From positions 294,802 to 358,801 of the forward strand of contig CANOVB010000001.1 in assembly GCA_947570695.1 (NCBI GenBank): a stretch of 64,000 bases of DNA, in the 5' to 3' direction. The notes under the pieces are model-generated. The model saw nothing but the letters and a program-made list of their open reading frames with translations, did not search any database and was not told where the DNA came from. Shown here in pieces: positions 42,251-54,067 of the stretch (position 1 is the first letter of the stretch; each line of letters opens with the position of its first letter). The DNA is from an uncultured Clostridium sp. (GTDB lineage Bacteria; Bacillota; Clostridia; TANB77; CAG-508). The position numbers and the translations under genes were made by a program.

Positions 42251-43891
42251 GTGGGGGTTAAGGATACTAGTAGTGAAAATGAATATATAAAGAAATGTTA
42301 TAAAGAATACTATAATGAAAGATTATCAGTAATTCTGAAAAAGTATATAACAGAAAAAAGATATGGAGTTTTTTCAAAAATATTGGAAGAAATTTTCCAA
42401 AGAAGAGCTTATGAATATGAATTTTCAGAAGCTGAAATTGAAGAGCAAGTTATAAATTTTACTAAAAATGTAAAGAAAATTAAATTTGCACCAGGAAAAA
42501 GATTTGATGGAAAAGATATAGGAGCTATTTATAGAAGAGGAAAAATATTATTAAATCAAGATTTCTATTCTAATAGAGAAAAAGAATATAGCCCATATTA
42601 TTTAGGATTGAATTTATATGAAACTTTAACACATGAAGTGTATCATGCTATAGCAGATATAGGAATGGATATAGGACTTACCTATTTCGACTATGAGAGC
42701 TTGAAAAGAAAGGGTATAGCATTAGATGAAGTAATTACAGAAGTATCAGCAAGTAGAACTGTTTTTAGTAAAACTGATGAGTTTGATACTTATACAGATG
42801 GATATGAAGAAATAACTTTTAGTTTTAATCTTTTAGCAGCAGCTCTAGGAATAACTGAAAAAGAACTAATTAAAAGTGCTAAAAATAGACAATCTTTAAT
42901 AGAACTGTTAAATTCGAGATTTCCAGATGAAGAAAGCAGGAAAACTGCAAAAACATCATTTTTTGATAAATTTGAAGCAAGCTTAGACATTCTTTATAAT
43001 ATTTATAAAAGTGATGAACCAGAAACAGAAGTGGATCTAGAATTAAAAACTTCAGCATTATCAAGTTTATATGAAAGCTGTTATGATTTAGCCTCATTTC
43101 AAATTGCTAGTGATAAAATAAACACTTCATCAAAATATGTAGCTGAAACAATTTATAGATTTTTAAAAATAGGGATAATACTAGAAGATGCATTTATAAG
43201 TTTAGAAAATAGAGAAAAACCTGTGTTAGAGTTTATTAGAGCTACAGATGAAAGTCGAAAAAAATTAGCAGATAAACTTATGGCAATGTATGAATTATCA
43301 AAAAATTTTGAAGCATTTCCTGATTATGGAAGTTATTATGAAGAATTTGCGAATGTAAAAAAAGGAATGGATGATGAAAAAAGAAATTATATAGCTGAAA
43401 AATATGGGATTGAAATACCTGAAAAAAGCGTAAAAACCTTAAATTCAATGGAACCTGATCCAGAATATAGTGAATATATATTAAAAGAAGATTTAGATAA
43501 TAAAAAAGTGTGGAGAAATGATGAAATTTCTAACGCAATGATAAGTATTTATGTTTCTGAAATGGAAAAAAGAGGTATAAGAAGTAGGTTAGGAAATGCT
43601 CAAAATGAAAATGGAATTTTGCCATATAAAGGAAGCTCTATTGATAAAGTTATAATTGCAATACGTACTTTAATTACTAAATTTAAGAATAAATCAATCC
43701 CACAATTAGATTCTCCTAACGATACTAATTCAAGTGCTAAGTATGTTAGAGAGTCCGAATTTGATAAAAGATATAGAGTAGATGTAAATAGAATAGATAG
43801 AAATAGTACAAATGAAATTAATGATTCACCAAGACATATTGAACATAGAAAAAATGTGGATGAAAATCAATATGTATCAGATGAAAAATAG
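42251..43891 (+). CDS. predicted HExxH zinc metalloprotease, otherwise uncharacterised
   Basis: 546 residues from a GTG at 42251 with AGGAG upstream. TLTHEVYHAIADIGMD at about 130-145 has the HExxH zinc motif, and DEVITEVSASRTVF about 30 residues later may supply the third ligand Glu. The rest is helical; the tail beyond about 490 is polar and probably disordered. No signal peptide, so it acts inside the cell or is released otherwise. Immediately upstream of lepA. Confidence 0.65.
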   Translation: MGVKDTSSENEYIKKCYKEYYNERLSVILKKYITEKRYGVFSKILEEIFQRRAYEYEFSEAEIEEQVINFTKNVKKIKFAPGKRFDGKDIGAIYRRGKILLNQDFYSNREKEYSPYYLGLNLYETLTHEVYHAIADIGMDIGLTYFDYESLKRKGIALDEVITEVSASRTVFSKTDEFDTYTDGYEEITFSFNLLAAALGITEKELIKSAKNRQSLIELLNSRFPDEESRKTAKTSFFDKFEASLDILYNIYKSDEPETEVDLELKTSALSSLYESCYDLASFQIASDKINTSSKYVAETIYRFLKIGIILEDAFISLENREKPVLEFIRATDESRKKLADKLMAMYELSKNFEAFPDYGSYYEEFANVKKGMDDEKRNYIAEKYGIEIPEKSVKTLNSMEPDPEYSEYILKEDLDNKKVWRNDEISNAMISIYVSEMEKRGIRSRLGNAQNENGILPYKGSSIDKVIIAIRTLITKFKNKSIPQLDSPNDTNSSAKYVRESEFDKRYRVDVNRIDRNSTNEINDSPRHIEHRKNVDENQYVSDEK

Positions 43892-43918
43892 CAGAATAAT
43901 AAATTACAAGGAGTAAAT

Positions 43919-45733
43919 ATGCAAGAAAAACAAAAAAATATTAGAAATTTCAGTATAATTGCACATATTGATCATGGAAAATCAACACTTGCAGATAGAA
44001 TTATTGAGATGACAGGAGTTTTATCTAAAAGAGAGATGGAATCTCAAGTTCTAGATAATATGGATATAGAAAAGGAAAGAGGAATTACAATAAAATCTCA
44101 AGCGGTGAAAATGAATTATACTGCGAAAAATGGAGAAAAATATGAATTTAATTTAATAGATACACCAGGACATGTTGACTTTAATTATGAGGTTTCAAGA
44201 AGTTTGGCAGCATGCGAAGGTGCAATACTTGTTGTAGATAGTACACAAGGTGTTGAAGCCCAAACTCTAGCAAATGTATATTTAGCATTAGATAGTAATT
44301 TGGAAATATTACCAGTAATAAATAAAGTGGATTTACCAAATGCAAGACCAGATGAAGTAAAAAAAGAAATAGAAGATATTATAGGAATTCCAGCAATGGA
44401 TGCACCATGTATTTCTGCTAAGACTGGTCTTAATGTTGAAGAAGTTTTAGAAAGAATAGTAAAAGATATACCTGCACCGAAGGGTGATATAAATGCTGAA
44501 TTACAAGCATTAATATTTGATTCATATTATGATAATTATAAAGGGGCTTTAAGTTATGTAAGAATAAAAAATGGAACAGTAAAAGCAAATGATGAAATAT
44601 TGTTTATGGCAACTGGAAAAGTATTTACAGTTACAGAAGTGGGATATTTTGGTGCAGGACAATATTTTCCATCAGACAAACTTGAAGCTGGAGAAGTTGG
44701 TTATATTGCTGCAAGTGTAAAAACAGTATCAGACTTGCATGTGGGTGATACTATTACTTTAAAAAATAACCCAGCAAAAGAAGCATTACCAGGATATAAG
44801 CAAGCTAATTCAATGGTATATTGTGGTATGTATCCATTAGACGGAAGTGAATATGAACCATTAAAAGATGCTTTGGAAAAATTAAAGTTAAATGATGCTG
44901 CTTTAAATTATGAACCAGAAACATCAGTAGCATTAGGATTTGGATTTAGATGTGGTTTTTTAGGGTTATTACATTTAGAAATTATTATAGAAAGATTAGA
45001 AAGAGAGTTTGATATTGGATTAATTACAACAGCGCCATCAGTTATTTATCAAGTACATAAAACTGGAGGAGAAGTAATAGAACTTTATAATCCAATAGAT
45101 TTGCCACCTCAAACAGAAATCAGTTATATGGAAGAGCCAATAATGAAAGCAGAAATAATGATACCAAAGGAATTTGTTGGAAATGTTATGAAGGTATGCC
45201 AGGAACGTAGAGGTGTTTATATAGATATGAAATATTTAGATGAAAATAGAGTAACACTTGAATATGAACTTCCGTTAAATGAAATTATATATGACTTTTT
45301 TGATACTATAAAATCAAAAACAAAAGGATATGCTTCAGTAGATTACGAATTTAGAGAAAACAGAAGAGCAGAGCTTGTAAAGTTAGATATCCATATAAAC
45401 AATGAACCAGTAGATGCTTTATCTTTTATAGTTCATAAAGATTCCGCTTATGAAAGAGGAAGAAAAATGGCAGAAAAGTTAAAAAAAGTTATACCAAGGC
45501 AATTATTTGAAATACCTATACAGGCAGTAGTAGGAGGAAAGATAATAGCAAGAGAAACAATATCAGCAATGAGAAAAGATGTATTAGCAAAATGTTATGG
45601 CGGAGATATAACAAGAAAAAAGAAATTGCTAGAAAAGCAGAAGAAAGGTAAAAAGAAAATGCGTCAAATTGGAAATGTAGAAGTGCCGCAAGAAGCGTTT
45701 CTATCAGTATTAAAACTAGATGAGGAAGAATAA
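43919..45733 (+). CDS. lepA: elongation factor 4 (LepA), ribosomal back-translocase
   Basis: 604 residues. GTPase domain with G1 [10 protein letters not shown]3 DTPGH and G4 NKVD, then EF-G-like domains II, III and V, and the LepA-specific C-terminal domain ([29 protein letters not shown]). It binds ribosomes and aids assembly or stalled elongation. AAGGAG precedes the ATG. Confidence 0.97.
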   Translation: MQEKQKNIRNFSIIAHIDHGKSTLADRIIEMTGVLSKREMESQVLDNMDIEKERGITIKSQAVKMNYTAKNGEKYEFNLIDTPGHVDFNYEVSRSLAACEGAILVVDSTQGVEAQTLANVYLALDSNLEILPVINKVDLPNARPDEVKKEIEDIIGIPAMDAPCISAKTGLNVEEVLERIVKDIPAPKGDINAELQALIFDSYYDNYKGALSYVRIKNGTVKANDEILFMATGKVFTVTEVGYFGAGQYFPSDKLEAGEVGYIAASVKTVSDLHVGDTITLKNNPAKEALPGYKQANSMVYCGMYPLDGSEYEPLKDALEKLKLNDAALNYEPETSVALGFGFRCGFLGLLHLEIIIERLEREFDIGLITTAPSVIYQVHKTGGEVIELYNPIDLPPQTEISYMEEPIMKAEIMIPKEFVGNVMKVCQERRGVYIDMKYLDENRVTLEYELPLNEIIYDFFDTIKSKTKGYASVDYEFRENRRAELVKLDIHINNEPVDALSFIVHKDSAYERGRKMAEKLKKVIPRQLFEIPIQAVVGGKIIARETISAMRKDVLAKCYGGDITRKKKLLEKQKKGKKKMRQIGNVEVPQEAFLSVLKLDEEE

Positions 45734-45758
45734 AAATAAAAAGTAAGGGGATTTAAAA

Positions 45759-46793
45759 ATGAGAGAAAGTTACAGGGACAAGAGAAACAGACAAGCAAGA
45801 ATTGCTGAAGAAAGAAATGAGAAAAGGGAAGACAGAAGAAAAGGACAAAGAAGACAAGAAGAAAGACGTGAAGAAGACAGAAGAAAAGGAGACAGAAGAA
45901 AAGTTGATAGAAGAGGTAGAGAAAGAGACGGGTTTGATAGAAGAATAGGCGAAAGACGTAATGTATCTGATAGAAGATTTGTTGAAAGAAGAGACTTTGA
46001 AGATAGAAGAAAAAATGAAGATGATAGAAGAAATGAAGAAAATGGTGTTAATAATGAATATGAAGATATTGTTGCAGGAAGAAATGCAGTAATGGAGCTA
46101 TTAAAATCTGAAAAAGATATAAATAAAATTTTTGTTGAAAGAGGAGAAAAACATGGCTCTATAAATGAAATAATTGCAAAAGCAAGAGAAGCAAAGGTAG
46201 TTTTAGTTGAAGTAGATAAAAGCAAATTAGATTATATGGCTGAAAATAATCAAGGTGTTGTGGCAGTTGTTCCACCATTTAATTATTGTGAGGTTGAAGA
46301 TATATTAAATTTAGCAAAATCTAAAAATGAAGATCCTTTTATATTAGTATTAGAAGGAATAGAAGATCCACATAATTTAGGATCAATAATAAGAACTGCA
46401 GAAACAGCAGGAGTTCATGGAATAATAATTCCTAAAAGAAGAAATGTAGCTGTAAATAGCACTGTTGTAAAGGTATCTACAGGAGCAACTTCTTATGTGA
46501 AAATAGCAAGAGTGAATAATATAAATGAAACAATTAGAAGGCTTAAAGATGAAGGACTTTGGGTAATTGGAACTGATGGGGAATCAGAAACTTTATATTA
46601 TAATCAAGATTTAAAAGGTCCTTTAGCAATTATAATTGGAAGTGAAGGATTTGGAATGAGCAGATTAGTTAAAGAAAATTCAGATATATTAATAAAAATT
46701 CCTATGAAAGGAAAAATAACTTCTTTAAATGCTTCTGTATCAGCAGGAATTGTAATTTATGAAGCTGTAAAGCAGAGAATGTCAAATACATAA
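45759..46793 (+). CDS. rlmB: SpoU-type 23S rRNA methyltransferase RlmB with a long charged N-terminal extension
   Basis: 344 residues. Residues about 105-344 are a normal TrmH/RlmB: substrate-binding domain (DIVAGRNAVMELLKSE) and SPOUT knot (LEGIEDPHNLGSIIRTAETAGVHG, IIGSEGFGMSRLV, IPMKGKITSLNASVSAGI). It 2'-O-methylates Gly2251-type G in 23S rRNA. Residues 1-100 are nearly all Arg, Glu, Asp and Lys with repeated DRR and ERR units, an unusual extension likely to be disordered and RNA-binding. AAGGGG precedes the start. Confidence 0.92.
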   Translation: MRESYRDKRNRQARIAEERNEKREDRRKGQRRQEERREEDRRKGDRRKVDRRGRERDGFDRRIGERRNVSDRRFVERRDFEDRRKNEDDRRNEENGVNNEYEDIVAGRNAVMELLKSEKDINKIFVERGEKHGSINEIIAKAREAKVVLVEVDKSKLDYMAENNQGVVAVVPPFNYCEVEDILNLAKSKNEDPFILVLEGIEDPHNLGSIIRTAETAGVHGIIIPKRRNVAVNSTVVKVSTGATSYVKIARVNNINETIRRLKDEGLWVIGTDGESETLYYNQDLKGPLAIIIGSEGFGMSRLVKENSDILIKIPMKGKITSLNASVSAGIVIYEAVKQRMSNT

Positions 46794-46861
46794 TATATAA
46801 AAAAATACTTGCATTTTATTTTATTAAATGTTAAAATATTTATGTCAAAAGAAATGAATCG

Positions 46862-46912
46862 AAACAGATTTAAAAAAAAAACCCTTTTTTTAAATCTGTT
46901 TTTTTGTTTTTT
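46862..46912 (+). terminator. terminator of lepA-rlmB
   Basis: AAACAGATTTAAAAAAA pairs with TTTTTTTAAATCTGTTT, followed by a T run. Confidence 0.8.
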
Positions 46913-46939
46913 CTAGGAAAATTCCCTAAAAAAGAAAAG

Positions 46940-47150
46940 CTCCATAGAAATACTCATGGGAATTTATTAGATTTTTTAGCAATTTTATTGCTTAAAATCT
47001 TGAATTTGTTTTGTTTTTAAAAAGTTTTCCATTAAAAAAGAAATAATCTGCAGAAAAAACTTATAAGAATTTATTATATTTTATAGTAATTTTATTACTT
47101 AGAAAATATTTGAAATTGCTTTTGCTATATAAAAAAAGAGAACAATTAGT
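46940..47150 (+). repeat. two diverged direct copies of an AT-rich unit
   Basis: GGAATTTATTAGATTTTTTAGCAATTTTATTGCTTA-AAATCTTGAA (46960 on) and AGAATTTATTATATTTTATAGTAATTTTATTACTTA-GAAAATATTTGAA (about 47066 on) align, about 105 bp apart. This fills the 46794-47173 gap; no gene is seen. Confidence 0.45.
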
Positions 47151-47173
47151 TTGAGAAAGTTGGAATAATAGAG

Positions 47174-48646
47174 ATGGAATTAGGTTTTGATAATAATAAG
47201 TATTTAAAAATTCAAAAAGAGAAAATTGAAGAAAGAATAAAAATGTTTGGAGATAAGCTTTATTTGGAATTTGGAGGAAAGATTTTTGATGATTATAATG
47301 CAAGTAGAGTATTACCTGGTTTTCATTCAGATGCAAAAATAAATCTTTTACAAGAATTTAAAGAGGACTTAGAGATAATTTTTTGTATAAATGCAAATAA
47401 TATTCAAAAAAATAAAATAAGAGCAGATTATGGAATTGGATATGATGTAGAATTGTTAAGACTAATAGATAATATTTCAAAATTAGGAATTTCTATTAAT
47501 AGTGTTGTAATTACAATGTATACAGGGCAAGAAGCAGTTGAAAAGTTAAAACAAACCTTAGAAAATAAAAGCATAAAAGTATATTTACATACTCCAACAA
47601 AAGGATATCCAGATAATGTTGAAATGATTGCTAGTGAAGAAGGTTATGGAAAAAATCCATATATAGAAACTACAAAAAAATTAGTAGTAGTTACAGCTCC
47701 AGGACCTAATAGTGGAAAGCTAGGTACATGTCTTTCTCAATTATATCATGAATATAAAAGAGGTGTGAATGCAGGTTATGCAAAATTCGAAACATTTCCT
47801 GTTTGGGACTTGCCACTTATGCATCCTGTAAATATATCTTATGAAGCTGCAACAGCAGATTTAGGAGATATAAATATGATAGATTCTTTTCATTTAGAAG
47901 AATACAATGTGAAAGCAGTAAATTATAATAGAGATATTTCAGCATTTCCAATTTTGAAAAATATATTAAATAAAATTACTGGAAAAAGTATATATAATTC
48001 TCCAACAGATATGGGAGTAAATACTATAAGTAAATGTATAATTAATGATGATATAGTACAAAAAGCAGCTAAACAAGAGATAATAAGAAGATATTATGAT
48101 AGTTTATGTGATTTTAGAAAAGGAATTGGAACAGAAGAAACTGTAGAAAAAATTAAAAAACTTATGAATAGTATAGGGATTTCTGTTTTTGATAGGAAAA
48201 TTGTGAAATATGCTTTAGAAAAAGCAGAAAAAGAAAATGTTAATACAGTAGCAATTATGCTAGAAGATGGAAAAGTGATAACAGGTAAAGAATCAGAACT
48301 ATTAAGTGCTTCAAGTGCTTTATTAATAAATACAATAAAAGAAATTTCTGGGATACCAGATGATGTATATTTGCTTTCTCCATCAGTTTTAGAATCAATA
48401 TTAAAATTAAAACAAAAAACATCATATAAGAGAAACTATTCTCTAGATTTACCAGAGGTTTTGATTGTATTAAGTATATGTTCAAAAACAAATCCAATTA
48501 TAGAAAAAACTATAGAAGCTATTGATAAATTAAGCGGATTAGAAGCCCACAGTTCTTACATTATATCTATTGCAGAACAAAAAGTATTAAAAAGTTTGGG
48601 AGTAAATTTAACTTGTGAGCCTAAATTATTAGGATACGAGGAATAA
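47174..48646 (+). CDS. DUF1846 family protein
   Basis: 490 residues, the full family length. Typical DUF1846 start (GFDNNKYLKIQKEKIEERI...LYLEFGGKIFDDYNASRVLPGF) and internal APGPNSGKLGTCLSQLYHE. The family is conserved in Firmicutes with an AspRS/sugar-nucleotide-like fold in solved structures; function is not established. No operon partner. Confidence 0.9.
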   Translation: MELGFDNNKYLKIQKEKIEERIKMFGDKLYLEFGGKIFDDYNASRVLPGFHSDAKINLLQEFKEDLEIIFCINANNIQKNKIRADYGIGYDVELLRLIDNISKLGISINSVVITMYTGQEAVEKLKQTLENKSIKVYLHTPTKGYPDNVEMIASEEGYGKNPYIETTKKLVVVTAPGPNSGKLGTCLSQLYHEYKRGVNAGYAKFETFPVWDLPLMHPVNISYEAATADLGDINMIDSFHLEEYNVKAVNYNRDISAFPILKNILNKITGKSIYNSPTDMGVNTISKCIINDDIVQKAAKQEIIRRYYDSLCDFRKGIGTEETVEKIKKLMNSIGISVFDRKIVKYALEKAEKENVNTVAIMLEDGKVITGKESELLSASSALLINTIKEISGIPDDVYLLSPSVLESILKLKQKTSYKRNYSLDLPEVLIVLSICSKTNPIIEKTIEAIDKLSGLEAHSSYIISIAEQKVLKSLGVNLTCEPKLLGYEE

Positions 48647-48724
48647 TATTTATATATGCTTTCTTGATTTTAGAGTTTTAAAATAAATTGTAAAAGTGAG
48701 CAAAGCAAAGGAAAGGAGCAAAAT

Positions 48725-50326
48725 ATGAGTACAAAATATATTTTTATAACAGGAGGAGTAGTATCAGGATTAGGGAAAGGAATTACAGCATCATCTTTAG
48801 GAAGATTACTAAAAAACAGAGGATATAATGTAATAAATCAAAAATTTGATCCATACATAAATGTAGATCCAGGGACAATGAGTCCTTATGAACATGGAGA
48901 AGTTTTTGTAACAGATGATGGGGCAGAAACAGATTTAGATTTAGGACATTATGAAAGATTTACAGATGTTAATTTAAATAAAAATTGTAGTGTAAGTTCA
49001 GGAAAAATATATCAAACTGTATTAAATAAAGAGAGGAAGGGAGATTATTTAGGAAAAACAGTACAAGTAATTCCTCATGTAACAAATGAAATTAAGGAAA
49101 ATATATATAGTTTTGATGGACAGGCAGATATAGTAATAACAGAACTTGGAGGAACAATAGGAGATATTGAAGGACTAGCTTTTGTTGAAGCAATAAGACA
49201 AGTAGGACTTGAAAAAAATCCAGAAGATATATTATATATACATGTAACTTTATTACCATATATTAGTGGCTCAAATGAATTAAAATCTAAACCAACACAA
49301 CATTCTGTTAAAGAATTACAAAGTTTTGGAATAAAACCAGATATAATAGTTTGTAGAACGGAAATAGATATGCCAAAAGAAATTAGAGAAAAATTAGCAC
49401 TTTTTTGTAATGTAAGACCTGAAAATGTTATACCAAACCTTACAGCAGAAAATCTTTATGCAGTACCACTTATGTTAGAAAAACAAGGATTAGCTAAAGC
49501 TGTTTGCAAGCAACTACATTTAGAAAGAATAGAACCTAAAAATGAAGAATGGGAAAATTTAATAGAAAATATAAGAAATCTTAAAGGAGAAGTAAACATA
49601 GCTTTGGTAGGAAAATATATGCAACTTCAAGATTCATATTTATCAGTGGCAGAAAGCTTAAGACATGGCGGTTTTGCAAATGGAGTAAAAGTAAATATAG
49701 GATTTATAGATTCTGAAACAATAGATGAATATACAGTAAAAGATGTTTTAAAAGATTATGATGGAATTTTAGTTCCTGGAGGATTTGGAAATAGAGGAAT
49801 TGAAGGAAAAATAACAGCAGTAAAATATGCAAGAGAGAATAAAATACCATTTTTAGGAATATGCTTGGGAATGCAAATGGCAGTTGTAGAATTTTGTAGA
49901 AATGTTTTAGGATTAAAAGATGCAAATTCTGCTGAATTTAGTAATACAACTAAAAATCCAGTTATACATATAATGGAAACTCAAAAAACAGTTACTGAAA
50001 AAGGTGGTACAATGAGGCTTGGTGCTTATCCTTGTAAAATAAAAAAAGATACTTTAGCATATAAAATATATGGAACTGAGAATATAAGTGAAAGACATAG
50101 ACACAGATATGAATATAATAATGATTATAAAGAAAGTTTAGAAAAAGCTGGACTAATTGCTTCAGGAACTTCACCAGATGGAACATTAGTTGAAATAGTA
50201 GAAAATATTAATCATCCATTTTTTATAGGAGGTCAATTCCATCCAGAATTTAAATCAAGACCAGATAGACCAGCACCATTATTTAAAGCATTTATAAAAG
50301 CAGCAAAAGAGTGTAAAAATAAATAA
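48725..50326 (+). CDS. pyrG: CTP synthase
   Basis: 533 residues. Synthetase domain with [20 protein letters not shown] and the [19 protein letters not shown] region, then the class I glutamine amidotransferase domain with the nucleophile Cys in [10 protein letters not shown] (about 380) and His/Glu in [12 protein letters not shown]. It converts UTP to CTP with Gln. AAAGGAGC precedes the ATG. Confidence 0.97.
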   Translation: MSTKYIFITGGVVSGLGKGITASSLGRLLKNRGYNVINQKFDPYINVDPGTMSPYEHGEVFVTDDGAETDLDLGHYERFTDVNLNKNCSVSSGKIYQTVLNKERKGDYLGKTVQVIPHVTNEIKENIYSFDGQADIVITELGGTIGDIEGLAFVEAIRQVGLEKNPEDILYIHVTLLPYISGSNELKSKPTQHSVKELQSFGIKPDIIVCRTEIDMPKEIREKLALFCNVRPENVIPNLTAENLYAVPLMLEKQGLAKAVCKQLHLERIEPKNEEWENLIENIRNLKGEVNIALVGKYMQLQDSYLSVAESLRHGGFANGVKVNIGFIDSETIDEYTVKDVLKDYDGILVPGGFGNRGIEGKITAVKYARENKIPFLGICLGMQMAVVEFCRNVLGLKDANSAEFSNTTKNPVIHIMETQKTVTEKGGTMRLGAYPCKIKKDTLAYKIYGTENISERHRHRYEYNNDYKESLEKAGLIASGTSPDGTLVEIVENINHPFFIGGQFHPEFKSRPDRPAPLFKAFIKAAKECKNK

Positions 50327-50348
50327 ATTCTTTAATTGGAAAGTATTA

Positions 50349-50384
50349 AAATACTGAGATTAATAAAATCTCAGTATTTGTCTT
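50349..50384 (+). terminator. terminator of pyrG
   Basis: AAATACTGAGAT (50349-50360) pairs with ATCTCAGTATTT (50368-50379). Confidence 0.8.
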
Positions 50385-50557
50385 GCTTTATATAATAGTG
50401 AACTCTCTTACAATTCTTATTATATAAAGACTTTACTAAATTGTACAAAATTAAAGATAAATTTAAAAGTTGATAATTTGGTATGAAAATGTAGTCTGAA
50501 GGAAAAAATATGAATATAATACTAATTATTAATGAAGGAGATGAAATAAGATAAGAC

Positions 50558-51268
50558 ATGATGAAATTAATAAAATTAGAAGAGGCTCTTAGCAAAAATA
50601 TTATAGAATGTAAAGATTTAAATAATGATATTATATTTAGAAAATATAATATATCAGAAGGAAATATTATTAAAGTAGAAAATAATCAAATAGTTTGTAT
50701 GTCAGAAAAAGGTAGAGTGCTAGATATTAAAGAAGAATCTGGAAAATATAAAGTACAAAATATAGATGAAACTGATGAAGAATTTGATAAGAAGTGGAAA
50801 GATTTAATAATTAGAAAATCAGAAGAAGAAGATTTATGTATTATATTTTTTAATAAAAATGTTATAAGACACAACAAATATTTTATTAGTGATCCAATAA
50901 AATATAAAAATTGGAAAGATGAAAAAGAAGTAGAAATTTTTATAAATTTAGAAGGCTATTATGATTTTAAAATAATAGATCCTAAAATGCTATTAAGTAA
51001 AATTATAGGACTTAGAAGATATTTTACTAAGCAAGAACTTATAGAAAAAGTTAGAAAATATATAGTAAGTTCTATAGAAGAAGGAATAAATGAAATATCA
51101 GAAGAATATAAATTAGATATAGATACTTTAACTCAAAATTCAGATAAATTAGAAGTTAAACTTAAACAAAATGAATATGATAGAAAATTGGAAGAATATG
51201 GGATAAAACTTACGTATTTTGACATAAAGAAGTTTGAAATAACTAAAAAAAAGTTTAAATTTTTTTAA
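50558..51268 (+). CDS. SPFH-like protein, YdjI-type
   Basis: 236 residues. No membrane segment. FFNKNVIRHNKYFISDPIKYKNWKDEKEVEIFINLEGYYDFKIIDP resembles the core of the YdjI/virion-core SPFH group, and the C-terminal EYGIKLTYFDIKKFEI matches its ending. The nearest Shine-Dalgarno (AAGGAG, about 50535) is 18 bases away, so the start is uncertain. A 14-codon ORF (50510-50554) ends 3 bases upstream and could couple translation. Function unknown. Confidence 0.55.
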   Translation: MMKLIKLEEALSKNIIECKDLNNDIIFRKYNISEGNIIKVENNQIVCMSEKGRVLDIKEESGKYKVQNIDETDEEFDKKWKDLIIRKSEEEDLCIIFFNKNVIRHNKYFISDPIKYKNWKDEKEVEIFINLEGYYDFKIIDPKMLLSKIIGLRRYFTKQELIEKVRKYIVSSIEEGINEISEEYKLDIDTLTQNSDKLEVKLKQNEYDRKLEEYGIKLTYFDIKKFEITKKKFKFF

Positions 51269-51276
51269 AATATATA

Positions 51277-51305
51277 TTGACATTTTATAAAAATGGGTAT
51301 ACATT
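51277..51305 (+). promoter_or_regulatory. promoter of groES-groEL
   Basis: TTGACA (51277-51282), a 17-bp spacer and TACATT (51300-51305), or TATACA two bases earlier. The CIRCE-type operator begins at the -10. Confidence 0.7.
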
Positions 51306-51306
51306 A

Positions 51307-51333
51307 TTAGCAGTCAATAAATAAGACTGCTAA
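51307..51333 (+). promoter_or_regulatory. CIRCE-type HrcA operator, variant
   Basis: TTAGCAGTC (51307-51315), N9, GACTGCTAA (51325-51333). The consensus is TTAGCACTC-N9-GAGTGCTAA; here position 7 is changed from C to G in one arm and compensated in the other, keeping perfect symmetry. HrcA would repress groESL here. Confidence 0.9.
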
Positions 51334-51642
<309 letters not shown>

Positions 51643-51650
51643 ATTTTTTA

Positions 51651-53295
<1,645 letters not shown>

Positions 53296-53321
53296 TAAAA
53301 AAATAAGTAAATAAAATATAA

Positions 53322-53360
53322 AAAATATCCTTTAGCAAAAGCTAGAGGATATTTTACTTT
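53322..53360 (+). terminator. terminator of groESL
   Basis: AAAATATCCTTTAGC (53322-53336) pairs with GCTAGAGGATATTTT (53341-53355). A near-identical hairpin occurs at 53923. The rest of 53361-53639 has a 31-codon ORF (53529-53624) without a good ribosome site and otherwise nothing I can name. Confidence 0.85.
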
Positions 53361-53639
53361 TGAATATTAAATATTGTTCATTTAAATATTTTTTAGCAAA
53401 AAAATTTAAGATGTTTTATATAATATAGTGAAGTATAATTTCTATATTGAAACTATTTTTTTTATATAATATAATAAATAACATAGAGAAAGGCATAGGA
53501 AATAAGAATTATAAAAGAATTGTTACTTATGCAAAATTTACACAATTTAAAAATAAATAGATATTTTGAAATAGATATAAATGATTATTTGATGGACTTA
53601 ATTACTAACTACAAAAATAAGTAAAATTAGGAGAATATA

Positions 53640-53876
53640 ATGTTAGAAAAGATAATTAAATTAATTATGATATTTTTAGCAATATGTATATTACTATGGG
53701 GAATAATTTTTGGAGTAAATTTTTTAAGATGTATGAATTATAAATCTCCAATATTGTATTTATATAAAATGTCAGATGAATTTTCTTGTACATATAAATG
53801 TTTAGGGTATAGTATAGAAACAGCTATATATGGAATGAATGATGAGATGATTATTAAAACAAGATTAAAAAAATAA
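53640..53876 (+). CDS. small membrane-anchored hypothetical protein
   Basis: 78 residues. N-terminal membrane segment (about 5-27), then about 50 extracytoplasmic residues with three Cys (FLRCMNYK, SCTYKCLG). TTAGGAG precedes the ATG. No recognised family. Confidence 0.6.
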   Translation: MLEKIIKLIMIFLAICILLWGIIFGVNFLRCMNYKSPILYLYKMSDEFSCTYKCLGYSIETAIYGMNDEMIIKTRLKK

Positions 53877-53922
53877 AATATTTGAAACATATTTATTAAC
53901 TATTTCACCAAAGTAAAAATAA

Positions 53923-53963
53923 AAAAGTATTCTCTAGCAATTTTGCTAGAGGATATTTTTTAG
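53923..53963 (+). terminator. terminator of the small membrane-protein gene
   Basis: AGTATTCTCTAGCA pairs with TGCTAGAGGATATTTTTT with one bulge. Confidence 0.8.
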
Positions 53964-54019
53964 TTAAATATAAATATAGAAAAAATTTTGAATATATGAT
54001 AAAATTTTTTAAAAATTAT

Positions 54020-54045
54020 TGAACCTAAAAAAGAAAAAATACGTC
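54020..54045 (+). promoter_or_regulatory. ECF-type promoter of the second sigma operon
   Basis: TGAACC (54020-54025), a 16-bp spacer and CGTC (54042-54045), a very good match to the TGAAAC-N16-CGTC pattern of ECF promoters. Autoregulation by the encoded sigma factor is the natural reading. Confidence 0.75.
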
Positions 54046-54067
54046 TAATAAGTAAAGGAGGAGGAAA

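Noticed and set aside
50510-50554. 14-codon ORF before the SPFH-like gene as an amino-acid attenuator leader
   Set aside because: It has no run of one codon and no downstream terminator or alternative hairpins; at most it couples translation.
53529-53624. 31-codon ORF downstream of groEL
   Set aside because: No convincing ribosome site and no recognisable sequence; likely chance or a remnant.
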